Numbered from the stretch's first letter, positions 17,464 to 25,027 are shown. The stretch is DNA of 64,000 nt from Chitinibacter fontanus (GCF_013423785.1 NZ_CP058952.1:2631665-2695664), one strand, 5' to 3'. The notes: generated by a model not told the origin, from the sequence alone. Numbers and translations: made by a program.

Positions 17464-19139
17464 GCGGCAAACACCAAACGTCCCGACGAGTGCGCGCCTT
17501 GGCTTGAGGTATACGCAAAGCTCAGGCGCTGCCGCGTTTCATCCCAATCCAGTTGCAAACTTAATTCAGCGCCCGGCTGGATAATTTGTTGGAATTTGAT
17601 CACGTCCATGCGCTGAAATTGGCCCGTAATCGCAAAATACTGGCGCGCCAATTGCGCCGCCCAGTGAATTTGCGTTACGCCCGGCAAAATCGGCGTGCCC
17701 GGGAAATGGCCAGCAAAATAGGCAATGTCGGCTTTAACGTGCAGCTGCAATTGGCATTGTGCGCCGTTGACTTGCTCGGCGACGATTTGCGGTAGCAGCA
17801 CCGCGGGCATAAATAGCGCGCTGAGTGCGGCCTGCGTGGTTTTGCCTTGCGCATTCATCGGTAAGGCTGCAACAAAACGCCAGCGGCGCGGCAACGCCAA
17901 GGTTTCAATTTGCCCGGTGAGCTGTTTTTTCAATAGTTTGATGAACGCGGTTTTACCCAGTTGAGCAAGGAGGGCGTTGCCTGCCAGATTAAGCACTAAC
18001 ACCGCATTCAAACTCTGGCGACCTTGCTCATTGGCGGCAAATACCGCAGCATCGTCCACCTCGGGTAAATGGGCTAAGGCTTGCTCGACGCCAACCAAGG
18101 CGATGCGTTTTTCTTCGATTTTCACAATCCGGTCGAGCCGCCCCAGCAGGGTAAAGCTGCCGTCGCTGGCTAAATTGGCCGCGTCGTCCATCGTATGCCA
18201 TTGCGTATCGGGTAAATGCGCCGAGCAAATTTCCAGCGCGCCGTCCTGATTGACGCGCAAAGCGACGTCGGGCAAGGCTTGCCAAGCAGCCGATTGAGCG
18301 CCTTGCGTGCGCCATGCCACGCCGCCGGTTTCGGATGAACCAAATATTTCCTGAATCGGTAGCGCGCTGCGCTGGCTGATTTCACGCGCCACTTCAGCGC
18401 CGAGTACGCCTGCAGATGAAAATAGGGCCGCTAAATGTGGTGCAACTTCATGCCAAGCAAGGTGTTCGCCCATGCGCTTGTAGTGTGCTGGGCTAGCGAC
18501 CCAACTCACTTTGGCGTGCGCTAGGCTGAGCGCAAATAAATGCTCGGGGAAAAACGCCGTCTCGGCGGCAAACACCCGCCCGACTGCAATCGGCCACAAC
18601 ACGCGAAACAGCAGACCATACAAATGCTGCTGGCTCACCGTGCTTAAAATCACCGAATCAGCGACTTGCGCGCCGAATAGACTTTCCAGTGCTTGCACTT
18701 CAGCAAGCAATTGCGCATAGCTTTTGCGGATTGCTTTGGGCTCACCGCTTGAACCTGAGGTGTAAATATATAACTGGCACGCCGTGCTATTGATTTCTTG
18801 CAGCAGGTATTGATGCCCAGCGGGCGCGGCAACAATCAGATCACTGATGTTCAGGCCAAAGTCTTCGTCGTCCGACAGGCGCAGCGTACACGGCGTAGCG
18901 TGCACGCGAGTTTCATCGCCCGGTAAGTGCACGATTTTGCCGGTTTGCCAGGCTGCAAACAGCGCGACAGCAAACCAGTATGCGTCGCGACAAAACAGGC
19001 AGATGGCGTTTTCGTCGTGCGCGGCCAAAGTGTGCGCCAAAGCGGCCACTTGCGCGGCAAACTCGGTGCTGGAAATAAGCCGATCTTGTTGAAATGCAAA
19101 ATCGTAAGCAGGGGTATTGCTATCTAGCCATTTATTCAT
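17460..19139 (-). CDS. Acyl-activating enzyme fused to hotdog dehydratase (ApeH-ApeI fusion)
   Basis: A 559-residue two-domain protein. Residues ~1-440 form an ANL-family adenylating enzyme with the P-loop YIYTSGSSGEPKAIRKS and EIFGSSETGGVAWR; it would activate the aryl starter acid and load it on ACP. Residues ~450-559 form a FabA/FabZ-like hotdog domain with HFPGTPILPGVTQIHWA, like ApeI dehydratases. In E. coli these are separate proteins (as I recall), so this is a natural fusion of starter loading and dehydration. ATG 19139 is chosen for its four-base overlap with the membrane-protein stop; an open frame further upstream is not used. Confidence 0.9.
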   Translation of the reverse strand: MNKWLDSNTPAYDFAFQQDRLISSTEFAAQVAALAHTLAAHDENAICLFCRDAYWFAVALFAAWQTGKIVHLPGDETRVHATPCTLRLSDDEDFGLNISDLIVAAPAGHQYLLQEINSTACQLYIYTSGSSGEPKAIRKSYAQLLAEVQALESLFGAQVADSVILSTVSQQHLYGLLFRVLWPIAVGRVFAAETAFFPEHLFALSLAHAKVSWVASPAHYKRMGEHLAWHEVAPHLAALFSSAGVLGAEVAREISQRSALPIQEIFGSSETGGVAWRTQGAQSAAWQALPDVALRVNQDGALEICSAHLPDTQWHTMDDAANLASDGSFTLLGRLDRIVKIEEKRIALVGVEQALAHLPEVDDAAVFAANEQGRQSLNAVLVLNLAGNALLAQLGKTAFIKLLKKQLTGQIETLALPRRWRFVAALPMNAQGKTTQAALSALFMPAVLLPQIVAEQVNGAQCQLQLHVKADIAYFAGHFPGTPILPGVTQIHWAAQLARQYFAITGQFQRMDVIKFQQIIQPGAELSLQLDWDETRQRLSFAYTSSQGAHSSGRLVFAA

Positions 19140-19684
19140 ATTTGCTTCTTGCGAATACGCTGCCGTAGTATCCATTCGCCAGCCATCAGTAAACCCATCA
19201 AGACATAGGCAATCAGGCCATTGTATAAAGTCCAATCTTCCCAACTGGCATACAGCGCCGTCCACAGCGCGATACTGCCGTTGACGATGAAAAATCCGCA
19301 CCACACTTGCGTGACTCGCCGCGTGTAAACGACTCCACTGTCAGGTAAGTCGGGCTCGGTCAGGCGCGCTAAGCGTTCTATCAGGCTTTGCCCGCGCCAT
19401 AGGCTGCTGGCAAAAACGCCGAGCATCGCCAAATTAATTAGCACCGGATAATAGCGCAGCAAGTCGGCCTGTTTTTGGATGTACAGTATGCCTGCCAACG
19501 CAAGAATAATAGCGACTTGCAGCGCTATACCTGGCTGGCGATAAGCGCTCAGACCACGCATAATTGCCAACATTAGCAGCAGCGCGGCAAAGGCATCGGT
19601 GCTTGCATGTCCGAGTGAAAAATACACCAGCGCAGGGTAGGCCAGCGCCAAGAGCGCCCCGATCAGCGCCAGTGCCGCTTTCAT
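19136..19684 (-). CDS. apeG: Aryl polyene cluster inner-membrane protein (ApeG)
   Basis: A 182-residue hydrophobic protein with about six membrane helices: two near the N-terminus (AALALIGALLALAYPALVYF), further ones through residues 35-90, and a C-terminal pair ending in a basic RQRIRKKQI tail. Homologues of this COG4648-like type sit between the ACP and ligase genes in ape clusters. The function is unknown. The start codon directly abuts the apeF stop codon, and its own stop overlaps the next start (ATGA). Confidence 0.8.
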   Translation of the reverse strand: MKAALALIGALLALAYPALVYFSLGHASTDAFAALLLMLAIMRGLSAYRQPGIALQVAIILALAGILYIQKQADLLRYYPVLINLAMLGVFASSLWRGQSLIERLARLTEPDLPDSGVVYTRRVTQVWCGFFIVNGSIALWTALYASWEDWTLYNGLIAYVLMGLLMAGEWILRQRIRKKQI

Positions 19685-19930
19685 TTAGGCTTGCTGTAAT
19701 TTGTAAACTGCGTCGACGACGTCTTGCACCGTGCGCACTTGTTTAAAGTCTTCAGGGCTGATTTTTTTGCCGACTAAAGATTTTAATTCGGCCGCCATAT
19801 CAACGGCATCGATGCTGTCGATTTCTAGATCGGTGTAGAGCTGCGCGTCGGGGGTGATGCGGGCTGGGTCGATTTCAAATAGCTCGGCAATAATGCGGAC
19901 TACTTCACTGTGAATCGCCGTTTTATCCAT
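19685..19930 (-). CDS. apeF: Acyl carrier protein (ApeF)
   Basis: An 81-residue acidic ACP. The phosphopantetheine attachment Ser is S39 in the motif DLEIDSIDAVDM. It would carry starter and growing polyene chains. It lies 20 bases after the first ACP gene, with a purine-rich ribosome site (AGAGAGAAAC) just before the ATG, and directly abuts the membrane-protein gene. Confidence 0.92.
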   Translation of the reverse strand: MDKTAIHSEVVRIIAELFEIDPARITPDAQLYTDLEIDSIDAVDMAAELKSLVGKKISPEDFKQVRTVQDVVDAVYKLQQA

Positions 19931-19950
19931 GTTTCTCTCTCTATTATTTT

Positions 19951-20211
19951 TTATTGGCGCTGCGCGCTGACAAATTCAGCCAAACTGCGAATTGATGCGA
20001 AATGCTGGCGATTTTCGGCCGAATCGCTTTGCAATTTAATGCCGTAGCGTTTTTGTAGGCCAACGCCTAATTCAAGCGCATCGATAGAATCAAGGCCTAA
20101 GCCTTCATTAAATAAGGGGCTTTCGGTATCAATATCGTCGACCGTAATGTCTTCAAGATTCAGCGTCTCAATAACAAATAATTTAATTTCGTTGATCAGC
20201 GTGTTGTCCAC
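19951..20211 (-). CDS. apeE: Acyl carrier protein (ApeE)
   Basis: An 86-residue ACP with attachment Ser S42 in GLGLDSIDALEL. Two distinct ACPs are usual in aryl polyene synthases, one suggested for starter handling and one for elongation. The two here differ in the sequence around the Ser, consistent with separate roles. The start lies 29 bases inside the end of the acyltransferase gene. Confidence 0.92.
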   Translation of the reverse strand: MDNTLINEIKLFVIETLNLEDITVDDIDTESPLFNEGLGLDSIDALELGVGLQKRYGIKLQSDSAENRQHFASIRSLAEFVSAQRQ

Positions 20212-20971
20212 GGTTTAATTCCTGAGTGTAAAGTGCGGTGAGGTCGCTATTAAGGCGGCGAGCGGCAATGGGGTCGCTATGGGCTTGGCGATAATGACTT
20301 AAATCGATATCGTCGAGGACCTTTAATGTCATGACGAATCGGCGCGGCGGAATTTTGTACCACTTCTCGTTCTTGGTCAAAGTCGTTGGGCTAACGGTGA
20401 TGAGCACTGGCGTTAATACCCGCGCGCCTTTGATCGCGATCGTCGCTGCGCCACGGTGAAATTGCAGGCTTTGCCCGGGCGTGGTGCGTGTGCCTTCGGG
20501 AAAAATAATCAGGCAATCGCCGTTTTGCAGTGCGTTCACCCCGTCGAGCACCATTTGCTCGCTGCTGTGATTCGGGATAAATCCTGCCGCCGTCACTGGG
20601 CCGACCATGCACGGGTTGCGCCACAGGCTGCCTTTGACGACGCAGTTAGGCTCATTGATGTGCGCCATCATAAACACGACATCAAGCAATGAAGGATGGT
20701 TGGCAATCACCAGCTGGCCGGGCCGGCCGAGCAAATGCTGGCCTTCGATCTGCCATTGCATAATCCCCAAAAAGCGCATCCAGCATAAAAATTGGTAAAA
20801 AACCCAATGAATGATTTTCCTAGCTTGCTGTTGGCGGCGCGTAATCGGCGTTGCCATATTCATCAACGGGAAAAATAAACCCAATAAAGAGCCACCAATA
20901 CCAAAGCTGCTAAATGCAATTGCTGTACCCACTAGGCGTCGAACCCAGTTCAGTTTCAGTTGCCAAGTCAT
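20183..20971 (-). CDS. apeD: 1-acylglycerol-3-phosphate-type acyltransferase (ApeD)
   Basis: A 262-residue PlsC-type acyltransferase with H-x4-D as NHPSLLDVVF and the substrate motif FPEGTRTTP. One hydrophobic segment near the N-terminus (AIAFSSFGIGGSLLGLFFPL) anchors it to the inner membrane. It likely forms part of the lipid anchor for the polyene. ATG 20971 overlaps the stop of the upstream gene (ATGA). An ATG six codons earlier (20989) is less likely. Confidence 0.88.
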   Translation of the reverse strand: MTWQLKLNWVRRLVGTAIAFSSFGIGGSLLGLFFPLMNMATPITRRQQQARKIIHWVFYQFLCWMRFLGIMQWQIEGQHLLGRPGQLVIANHPSLLDVVFMMAHINEPNCVVKGSLWRNPCMVGPVTAAGFIPNHSSEQMVLDGVNALQNGDCLIIFPEGTRTTPGQSLQFHRGAATIAIKGARVLTPVLITVSPTTLTKNEKWYKIPPRRFVMTLKVLDDIDLSHYRQAHSDPIAARRLNSDLTALYTQELNRGQHADQRN

Positions 20972-21657
20972 AATTTGGTCCATTCCCAATCACAATCATT
21001 TCCAGTCGTGATTAATTGGGACTGGCTAGATTGCCACCAGCTGAAAAAATCATGTCTTGGGTTGGAGGGATGGTCGCTAGATTTTGCGATTGCACTTAAC
21101 TGCAGATTGGCTGTACCCGTATCAATCATGCAGGAAAGGGCAAAGCGTTGTTTTGTTTCCAAATCATCAGGGCTCAATACCTCAGGGACTGCTTCGTCTG
21201 AGTACATCAGCAAGACCTGAGGCTCTGGAGCGTCACAGAGCATGCCAGCAACCTCAACGAAGGCCAATGGCAATGTGTCTAGGCCGGCGCTGATTGCGCT
21301 ACACTCATCTTTCTGTTGTGCCAGAATACTCCAAAGTCCTTGCGCTGCATTGTGCACCGAATGACTAAACATTGCGGGAGATATGAGCTCACCATGCGCC
21401 AAGGTTTTGAGCATCTCTACAGTTTGTTGTATTTCCCCATGTCTCGAGGCAAATATGCATCGTATTGGTGTATTTTCAGGATTGATTTGATGAGCCAACT
21501 CTAGGTTAATACGCGCTAGAGCAGATAAACGGCGGCGTTGCAATGCAGGGATAAAATCAAGGCGCGGGGTAGTATCGTTATCGTTGTGCCAATGCCTAGT
21601 GCGCGAAATATTGAGTTGGATTGACCAAAGTGCTGTGCGCATTGCGGGTAAAGCCAT
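20968..21657 (-). CDS. apeC: Beta-ketoacyl synthase chain-length factor (ApeC)
   Basis: A 229-residue ketosynthase-like protein lacking the catalytic Cys: the region equivalent to the active site reads SAISAGLDTLP. FSHSVHNAAQGLWSI is typical of the short chain-length factors in aryl polyene clusters. It should pair with ApeO and set polyene length. It is the first gene of the minus-strand operon. The first ATG is used; an internal ATG five codons in (21642) is an alternative. No strong ribosome site or clear sigma-70 promoter is visible in the 130 AT-rich bases upstream, which are shared with the divergent secreted-protein gene. Confidence 0.85.
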   Translation of the reverse strand: MALPAMRTALWSIQLNISRTRHWHNDNDTTPRLDFIPALQRRRLSALARINLELAHQINPENTPIRCIFASRHGEIQQTVEMLKTLAHGELISPAMFSHSVHNAAQGLWSILAQQKDECSAISAGLDTLPLAFVEVAGMLCDAPEPQVLLMYSDEAVPEVLSPDDLETKQRFALSCMIDTGTANLQLSAIAKSSDHPSNPRHDFFSWWQSSQSQLITTGNDCDWEWTKL

Positions 21658-21789
21658 CTGTGCAGTGTGAAAAATACATAAATTTATAGCTAGACAATTA
21701 TGGCATGAATTGAATTTGTATGCATGTAGTGTTCCAAGTTAGTATTAAGTTTGTTCTTTTTAATCGTTAGATGAATGGAGTTTGTATTG

Positions 21790-22197
21790 ATGAAAAAAGT
21801 GATTGTACTGATTTTAGCGCTAATGTTTAGTCTGCAAGTTCAAGCGAGACAAATGCCAATGGAACAACCCCCGCGCGTAATTTTTACTGAAAAAATGGGT
21901 TCAGGCATGAGTGCTGAGCAAATCAAATCGAATATTGTGTCAGCGGGTAATCGATTCGGTTGGATGGTGATAGGGAGTGAAGAAGGGAAGGTTACACTTC
22001 AATACAATAAGGGCAATGGTAAACATGTGGTTACTATTGCGGTTGTGTATGACATGAAAGGCTATCAAATTAATTATGTCGATAGCATTAATATGAATTA
22101 TGAAGTGGAAAACGGCGTTCCAAATATTCATCCTAATTACAATCGCTGGGTTTTTAATTTAAATAAAGAAATCAATAATTCAATGTACTCAAAATAA
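21790..22197 (+). CDS. Small secreted protein of unknown function
   Basis: A 135-residue protein with a clear signal peptide (KKVIVLILALMFSLQVQA, cleavage after QARQ or QA). The mature part is a small alpha/beta-looking domain with GNRFGWMVIGSEEGKVTLQY and YDMKGYQINYVDSINMNY. I recall similar uncharacterised periplasmic proteins in Beta- and Gammaproteobacteria but no function. ATG 21790 is preferred over an ATG five codons upstream because GGAG lies nine bases before it. It is divergent from the ape operon and more AT-rich than its neighbours. A link to pigment export is possible but not supported. Confidence 0.75.
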   Translation: MKKVIVLILALMFSLQVQARQMPMEQPPRVIFTEKMGSGMSAEQIKSNIVSAGNRFGWMVIGSEEGKVTLQYNKGNGKHVVTIAVVYDMKGYQINYVDSINMNYEVENGVPNIHPNYNRWVFNLNKEINNSMYSK

Positions 22198-22282
22198 TTC
22201 TGTGATGACATTGAATCGCCCCTAATTTCGTAGCCGGTTTAGTCTGCTTTGGCCGAGGTGCCGATGTCGAGTGCAAGGTCTG

Positions 22283-22313
22283 AATGGCCGCAACACATCA
22301 GGTTGCGGCCATT
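22283..22313. terminator. Strong hairpin after XRE-regulator gene
   Basis: AATGGCCGCAAC (22283-22294) and GTTGCGGCCATT (22302-22313) form a perfect 12-base stem with a 7-base loop, four bases past the regulator stop codon. No clear T run follows on either strand, so it may stabilise a transcript end rather than act as a classical terminator. Confidence 0.5.
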
Positions 22314-22316
22314 GTA

Positions 22317-22625
22317 TTAGGCTATGCTTTTCGGTTTTCTTGGCTTGCTAGCCCTCTGTCTCGGCTTAGCTTCTCGCGTAAGCATCAGGGGATCAATAGT
22401 TGCTACGGGCGCGATAGTATCGAACCATTTTTCGCGGCCGAGTGTTCGTAGCACGACAACCAGTGTGTGTAGCGACGAGCCGTTGCCACATTCCAAATTT
22501 CGCAAAGCTCGGACGCTAATCCCAGATCGGTCTGCAACGGTCTTTTGGTCTAGGTTCCGGCTAATTCTGAGCCTTTTGATTTTCTCTCCAAGCTCGGCTT
22601 CGATTTCATACGAGGTCAATTGCAT
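22317..22625 (-). CDS. XRE-family (HipB-like) transcriptional regulator without a toxin partner
   Basis: A 102-residue helix-turn-helix protein. The Cro/C1 domain spans residues ~10-65 (EKIKRLRISRNLDQKTVADRS, SVRALRNLECGNGSS), followed by a basic tail RQRASKPRKPKSIA. This form resembles HipB antitoxins that precede HipA kinases. No hipA-like gene follows: a hairpin and then the chromosome come next. It may be an orphan repressor of the island or a remnant of a toxin-antitoxin pair. A perfect palindrome 40 bases upstream (22665-22686) is a candidate autoregulatory site. Confidence 0.82.
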   Translation of the reverse strand: MQLTSYEIEAELGEKIKRLRISRNLDQKTVADRSGISVRALRNLECGNGSSLHTLVVVLRTLGREKWFDTIAPVATIDPLMLTREAKPRQRASKPRKPKSIA

Positions 22626-22951
22626 TTGAGCTGATCCTTGGTTGGCTGCGCCAAAGGCTTGCGTAGCCCATTTAAATTAATGGGCTGTATTGTGCCTCTT
22701 AAGCTTGAATTGTTACATAAAAGGCAGAAATGTGCTGTTTGTTGCAGTGCGTTCTTTTGGGTTTTCGGGTTTTTGTCACGTTGCTTCAGCGTCGGTAACG
22801 CCAAAATCATGTTGTTGATGTCTGCGTAAGAGTATTATTTTAGCTTTTAGCGGCATTATTATGCCTTTAATGACAATTTTTCGCTTTAATCGGCATAAAA
22901 ATGCTCATTGTTGCTCGTGTATTGTACTAGAGGCTAACAATCGATATTTTT
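22626..22951. promoter_or_regulatory. Regulatory region with inverted repeats upstream of the XRE gene
   Basis: This gene-free stretch holds three dyads. AGCCCATT (22665-22672) and AATGGGCT (22679-22686) form a perfect 8-base palindrome just upstream of the XRE start. Further out, GGCAT-N4-ATGCC (22852-22865) and GGCAT-N4-ATGCT (22892-22905) are spaced exactly 40 bases apart, about four helical turns, as expected for two operator sites bound by one repressor. No promoter hexamers are assigned with confidence. Confidence 0.5.
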
Positions 22952-24129
22952 GGGTTGCCATGTGCAACCCAAACAGCCCCCTTCATAGAAGGGGGCCGAG
23001 TGAGTGATTGCCTCTGCGTTAATTGGCATGCCGTATGGCCTTTGTGTTAAGCATGCCCCTCGTTTCTGCCCTAAATCATGTTCCTTTTTGATGGCTGACA
23101 CAGTCAGCGCAATTGAGTATTTCGCTCGATTAAAGCGTCTGGAGGATTTCAGTCGCCAAACTGATTTCCCCATGCGATGTGCGCGCCAACGCACATCGCC
23201 ATTCCACCGTTCATTGCATCATCTTTGCGTCTTGTCGTCTTCACAGCTCTTCCTGACTTTCGATCAGGCATCATGGCCGAAAAGACCCGCTCATACTCTT
23301 TCGGGATTGGCGGAGTCGTTACTTCCGTTCCGAATTGGTGCCACCCAATTCGGACCTCCAAGAGCATTTCGCACCACTTAGTTCACATCTTACGTTCATG
23401 CAGGAACGCTACTGGCTCACATTACGGCAATAACAAAGGGCTGAAACCTCGTTTCAGGGAACCGAACCGGGAAAAGCGTCTCCCTTACTCCTTAAGTTAT
23501 TGTTGCTCCGTGATGCTTCCACCAATTTGCAGGCACTGTTGGCCCTATATAGCTTCTGCACTTTCCATCTTGGACCCATACGGCCCGTTTACAGGGTTAA
23601 GCTCTCAGTCCAGCTTGCAGCTTCCATGTCGCTACTCATGGTCACTGACACGCTCGGCCGATGCGTCCAAGACACTTGTCTTGTCGCACCGAGGCATACC
23701 TCACGATATGCGGTAACGCAGCCCTCCTGGATGGCACAACTTCCGCGATTTTCTCGCGGCTAATTGGGTGAGACTCGCACTCACTTTTCATATGAACAGG
23801 AATATCAGGGCATTTGCTCCCTGAGTCCGTTTCGTGTTCGCACCGGCACGCCGAGTGTTGCTCGGCTATTCACGAGATAAAGCAATGGGGTTACTCCGAA
23901 TCGATGATTCGGGATTAGTCCATTGCCTCCCTCTTGCACGCAGCAAGCTCCATTACGAGCACTACGCGCTACAAGACTCTCTGCTGGCAAGCAGATTCCA
24001 GCACGGCTGGAGATGACTGACGATGGGCGTTGGCGCGCCCCTCGTCGAACAGTGTTCGATGATGTTGGCGCATCCTTCGCTACAGATTCCTTTTGGTTTG
24101 TCCACGCTCGGTATAGCGCCGCATTGCGG
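22952..24129 (-). ncRNA. Candidate giant structured noncoding RNA (GOLLD/ROOL-like size and setting)
   Basis: No acceptable gene lies in these ~1.2 kb on either strand, yet the sequence is filled with hairpins. Examples (plus coordinates): 23882-23926 (arms GCAATGG and CCATTGC enclosing CCGAATC and GATTCGG), 23850-23866, 23743-23759, 23668-23683, 23441-23457, 23330-23353 (9-base stem), 23174-23199 (10-base stem), 23094-23108, 22976-22996 (9-base stem) and 22952-22970. Two 5'-region hairpins (24061-24074, 24025-24040) carry the loop CGCCAA on the minus strand; two 3'-region hairpins (23174-23199, 23149-23164) carry the complementary TTGGCG. I favour the minus strand because its loops and joints are purine-rich with GNRA-like caps, for example CGAAAG at 23257-23263. 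One GTAA-capped stem (about 23709-23720) favours the plus strand. The ends are set by the outermost hairpins and are approximate. Known giant RNAs of this type sit in phage-like elements near tRNAs. Confidence 0.62.
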
Positions 24130-24259
24130 ATCGTTGCGTGGAAATTTGATTTTTTGCTTCTAAATTCCCAGTTCATTTATTCACAGAGCCCCTTTCTAAT
24201 CGCATGCACCTCCATTGGGTTTAGCGCTATACAAAGAATCTAATTCTGTGTGTAGCGCC
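24130..24259. promoter_or_regulatory. Divergent spacer between candidate ncRNA and island gene
   Basis: About 130 AT-rich bases separate the inferred 5' end of the minus-strand RNA from a plus-strand gene starting at 24260. Both promoters should lie here. I could not pick reliable -10/-35 boxes. Confidence 0.35.
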
Positions 24260-24967
24260 ATGCTTGCCGCTTTCAATATCAAAATCCCAAAAAACCTGAC
24301 CGCAGCAATGCAGCTGCTGCAGTTGTATATGCAATCTGGCCATTACTACTGGATAAGTGGGGTTGTCGCACGGCCAAAATTGCATCGTCTGGTTGTCAAA
24401 TTGAATGCATTTCGGATTGCGCGAGATGCGCCAGGGCGAGCCTATGACAAAGCAAAAGGTTTAGCGTCTACGCACCTTGTCGTGTGCGAACTGAGTCATG
24501 GTGAGCTGCTCTGGGTACTTGTGGGTACAGCAGGGAAAGGTGGTTTAATCGACCCTGAGCAGATAGACATCGGTACGATTTACGATTCGCGTCTGGCCGG
24601 CCAGCATTTGCGTTTCAAGCACTATGAGTTGCTGCATACAGAAAAACGCATCAAGCAAGTTCGCGACACGACATGGACGTGGCGAATTGCACCGCAGCGC
24701 TACAAAGAGCACGAAGCATTTATCGTCCAGCTTATCCGACAGCGTGATAGAGATGGTCTGAATACAGAATTGGTGGCCCTGGCTGCCATGCCACAATTTA
24801 GTGGGGTGCGCGGGCAGGTACTCAAGTTGTTCGCTGAAACTAAAAAACTGGGTCTGAAATTTAGATTGGGAGAACTCGCCGTTCCGACATTGCCTTATAT
24901 GACTCGCATGAGTATTTATACTGAGCCAGCTAGGACACTGGACACTCTCTGTGAAACTGTTTTATGA
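24260..24967 (+). CDS. Conserved-looking mobile-element protein of unknown function
   Basis: A 235-residue protein without signal peptide or membrane segments. The N-terminal half has SGHYYWISGVVARPKLHRLV and RAYDKAKGLASTHLVV. The middle has an HGELLWVLVGTAG strand region and TTWTWRIAPQRYKEHEAFI. I recall proteins with this HYYW...L...TWTW layout in integrative elements and plasmids of Proteobacteria, always uncharacterised; that is memory, not a search. ATG 24260 is the first ATG. A TTG at 24215 and a GTG just upstream are alternatives, and no good Shine-Dalgarno is seen for any. It is divergent from the candidate ncRNA and is followed by a strong hairpin at 24988-25018. Confidence 0.7.
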   Translation: MLAAFNIKIPKNLTAAMQLLQLYMQSGHYYWISGVVARPKLHRLVVKLNAFRIARDAPGRAYDKAKGLASTHLVVCELSHGELLWVLVGTAGKGGLIDPEQIDIGTIYDSRLAGQHLRFKHYELLHTEKRIKQVRDTTWTWRIAPQRYKEHEAFIVQLIRQRDRDGLNTELVALAAMPQFSGVRGQVLKLFAETKKLGLKFRLGELAVPTLPYMTRMSIYTEPARTLDTLCETVL

Positions 24968-24987
24968 ATTGCTCAAGCGCATATCAA

Positions 24988-25018
24988 GCAAAGGCATGTA
25001 CTCGCCATGCCTTTGCTC
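24988..25018. repeat. Hairpin repeat, copy 1
   Basis: AGCAAAGGCATG (24988-24999) and CATGCCTTTGCT (25007-25018) form a perfect 12-base stem with a 7-base loop. The same two arms occur again at 25687-25719 with a 9-base loop. Located 20 bases after the stop codon of the 24260-24967 gene and 10 bases from the end of the convergent gene, it could serve as a terminator for both. Confidence 0.75.
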
Positions 25019-25027
25019 CGAAATGGC

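Noticed and set aside
23004-23763. Several overlapping plus-strand frames of 85-180 codons in the 23-24 kb block
   Set aside because: They overlap in different frames, have Cys/Ser/Arg-rich compositions unlike proteins, and lie across perfect hairpins. They are best read as shadows of a structured RNA.
22952-24129. Group II intron or rRNA fragment as explanation for the structured block
   Set aside because: No reverse transcriptase frame, no recognisable domain V hairpin and no GTGYG/AY boundary were seen, and the sequence does not read as 16S or 23S rRNA. A covariance-model search would settle this.
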